A stretch of DNA of 64,000 nt from Tanytarsus gracilentus (Eukaryota; Arthropoda; Insecta; Diptera; Chironomidae): contig JAXRKN010000044.1 in assembly GCA_038502055.1 (NCBI GenBank), positions 1,646,001 to 1,710,000 of the forward strand. Direction: 5' to 3'. The notes under the pieces are model-generated. The model made no database searches. It was not told the DNA's origin and was given only the letters and a program-made list of their open reading frames with translations. A program made the translations under genes and the position numbers. Positions 63,869 through 64,000 of this stretch are shown here, piece by piece. Numbering within the stretch: the first letter of the stretch is position 1; each line of letters opens with the position of its first letter.

Positions 63869-64000
63869 CAACTATAAAAAAATTTGATAAACTCTTCTTA
63901 TCATAAGTTCGTCTAAAATGCCAATGAATGAGATGAATGTCGATCAAAAAATAATTAAAATTTTGTTTAAGTCTTTCACGTTTTTCACTGCATTCATATA

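Overview
The window is AT-rich animal nuclear DNA. It has spliced genes with short GT-AG introns (mostly 50-70 bp), some very long introns, and widely spaced genes. Gene content (borderless-type Ig protein, insect-style CCS without the domain-1 CxxC motif, tandem ABCG transporters, trypsin-like protease) points to an insect, most likely a dipteran with a low-GC genome such as a nematoceran midge. The species cannot be fixed from the sequence alone. Exon boundaries were read by eye from splice consensus, reading frame and remembered family conservation; no alignment was run.

Left part (1-11.1 kb) is gene dense. A cilium/axoneme gene (CFAP57, minus strand, 7 exons) has two tRNA-like genes on the opposite strand in its fourth intron. 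Its first exon is the edge of a 2.25-kb segment present twice in tandem (4683-6935 and 6936-9164, roughly 99% identical by eye). Each copy carries a head-to-head pair: pen-2 (gamma-secretase subunit, minus) and CCS (copper chaperone for superoxide dismutase, plus). Copy B also carries a CFAP57 first exon cut off from its gene. Next come a small unrecognised acidic ORF and RTF2 (replication termination factor 2), both on the minus strand.

Middle part: a borderless-like immunoglobulin/FNIII adhesion receptor (12696-17940, plus, 8 exons). About 18 kb of noncoding AT-rich DNA follows (17941-35870), with a possible short inverted-repeat element, a 25-bp triplet repeat and candidate promoter sequence.

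Right part: two tandem ABCG half-transporter genes of the ABCG1/ABCG4 type (35871-43503 and 53240-60561, both plus). They share three intron positions and look like an old tandem duplication. Between them lies a 1.37-kb repeat element with short inverted ends, a (CCGT)7 tract and two unrelated minisatellites. The second ABCG gene has a good Inr plus DPE core promoter. The window ends with a secreted trypsin-like serine protease (minus, 7 exons) and a 179-bp MITE-like element.

The neighbours do not form a single pathway. The observations most worth following are the duplicated pen-2/CCS module with a metal-site-stripped CCS, the intronic tRNA-like pair, and the satellite-carrying repeat element.
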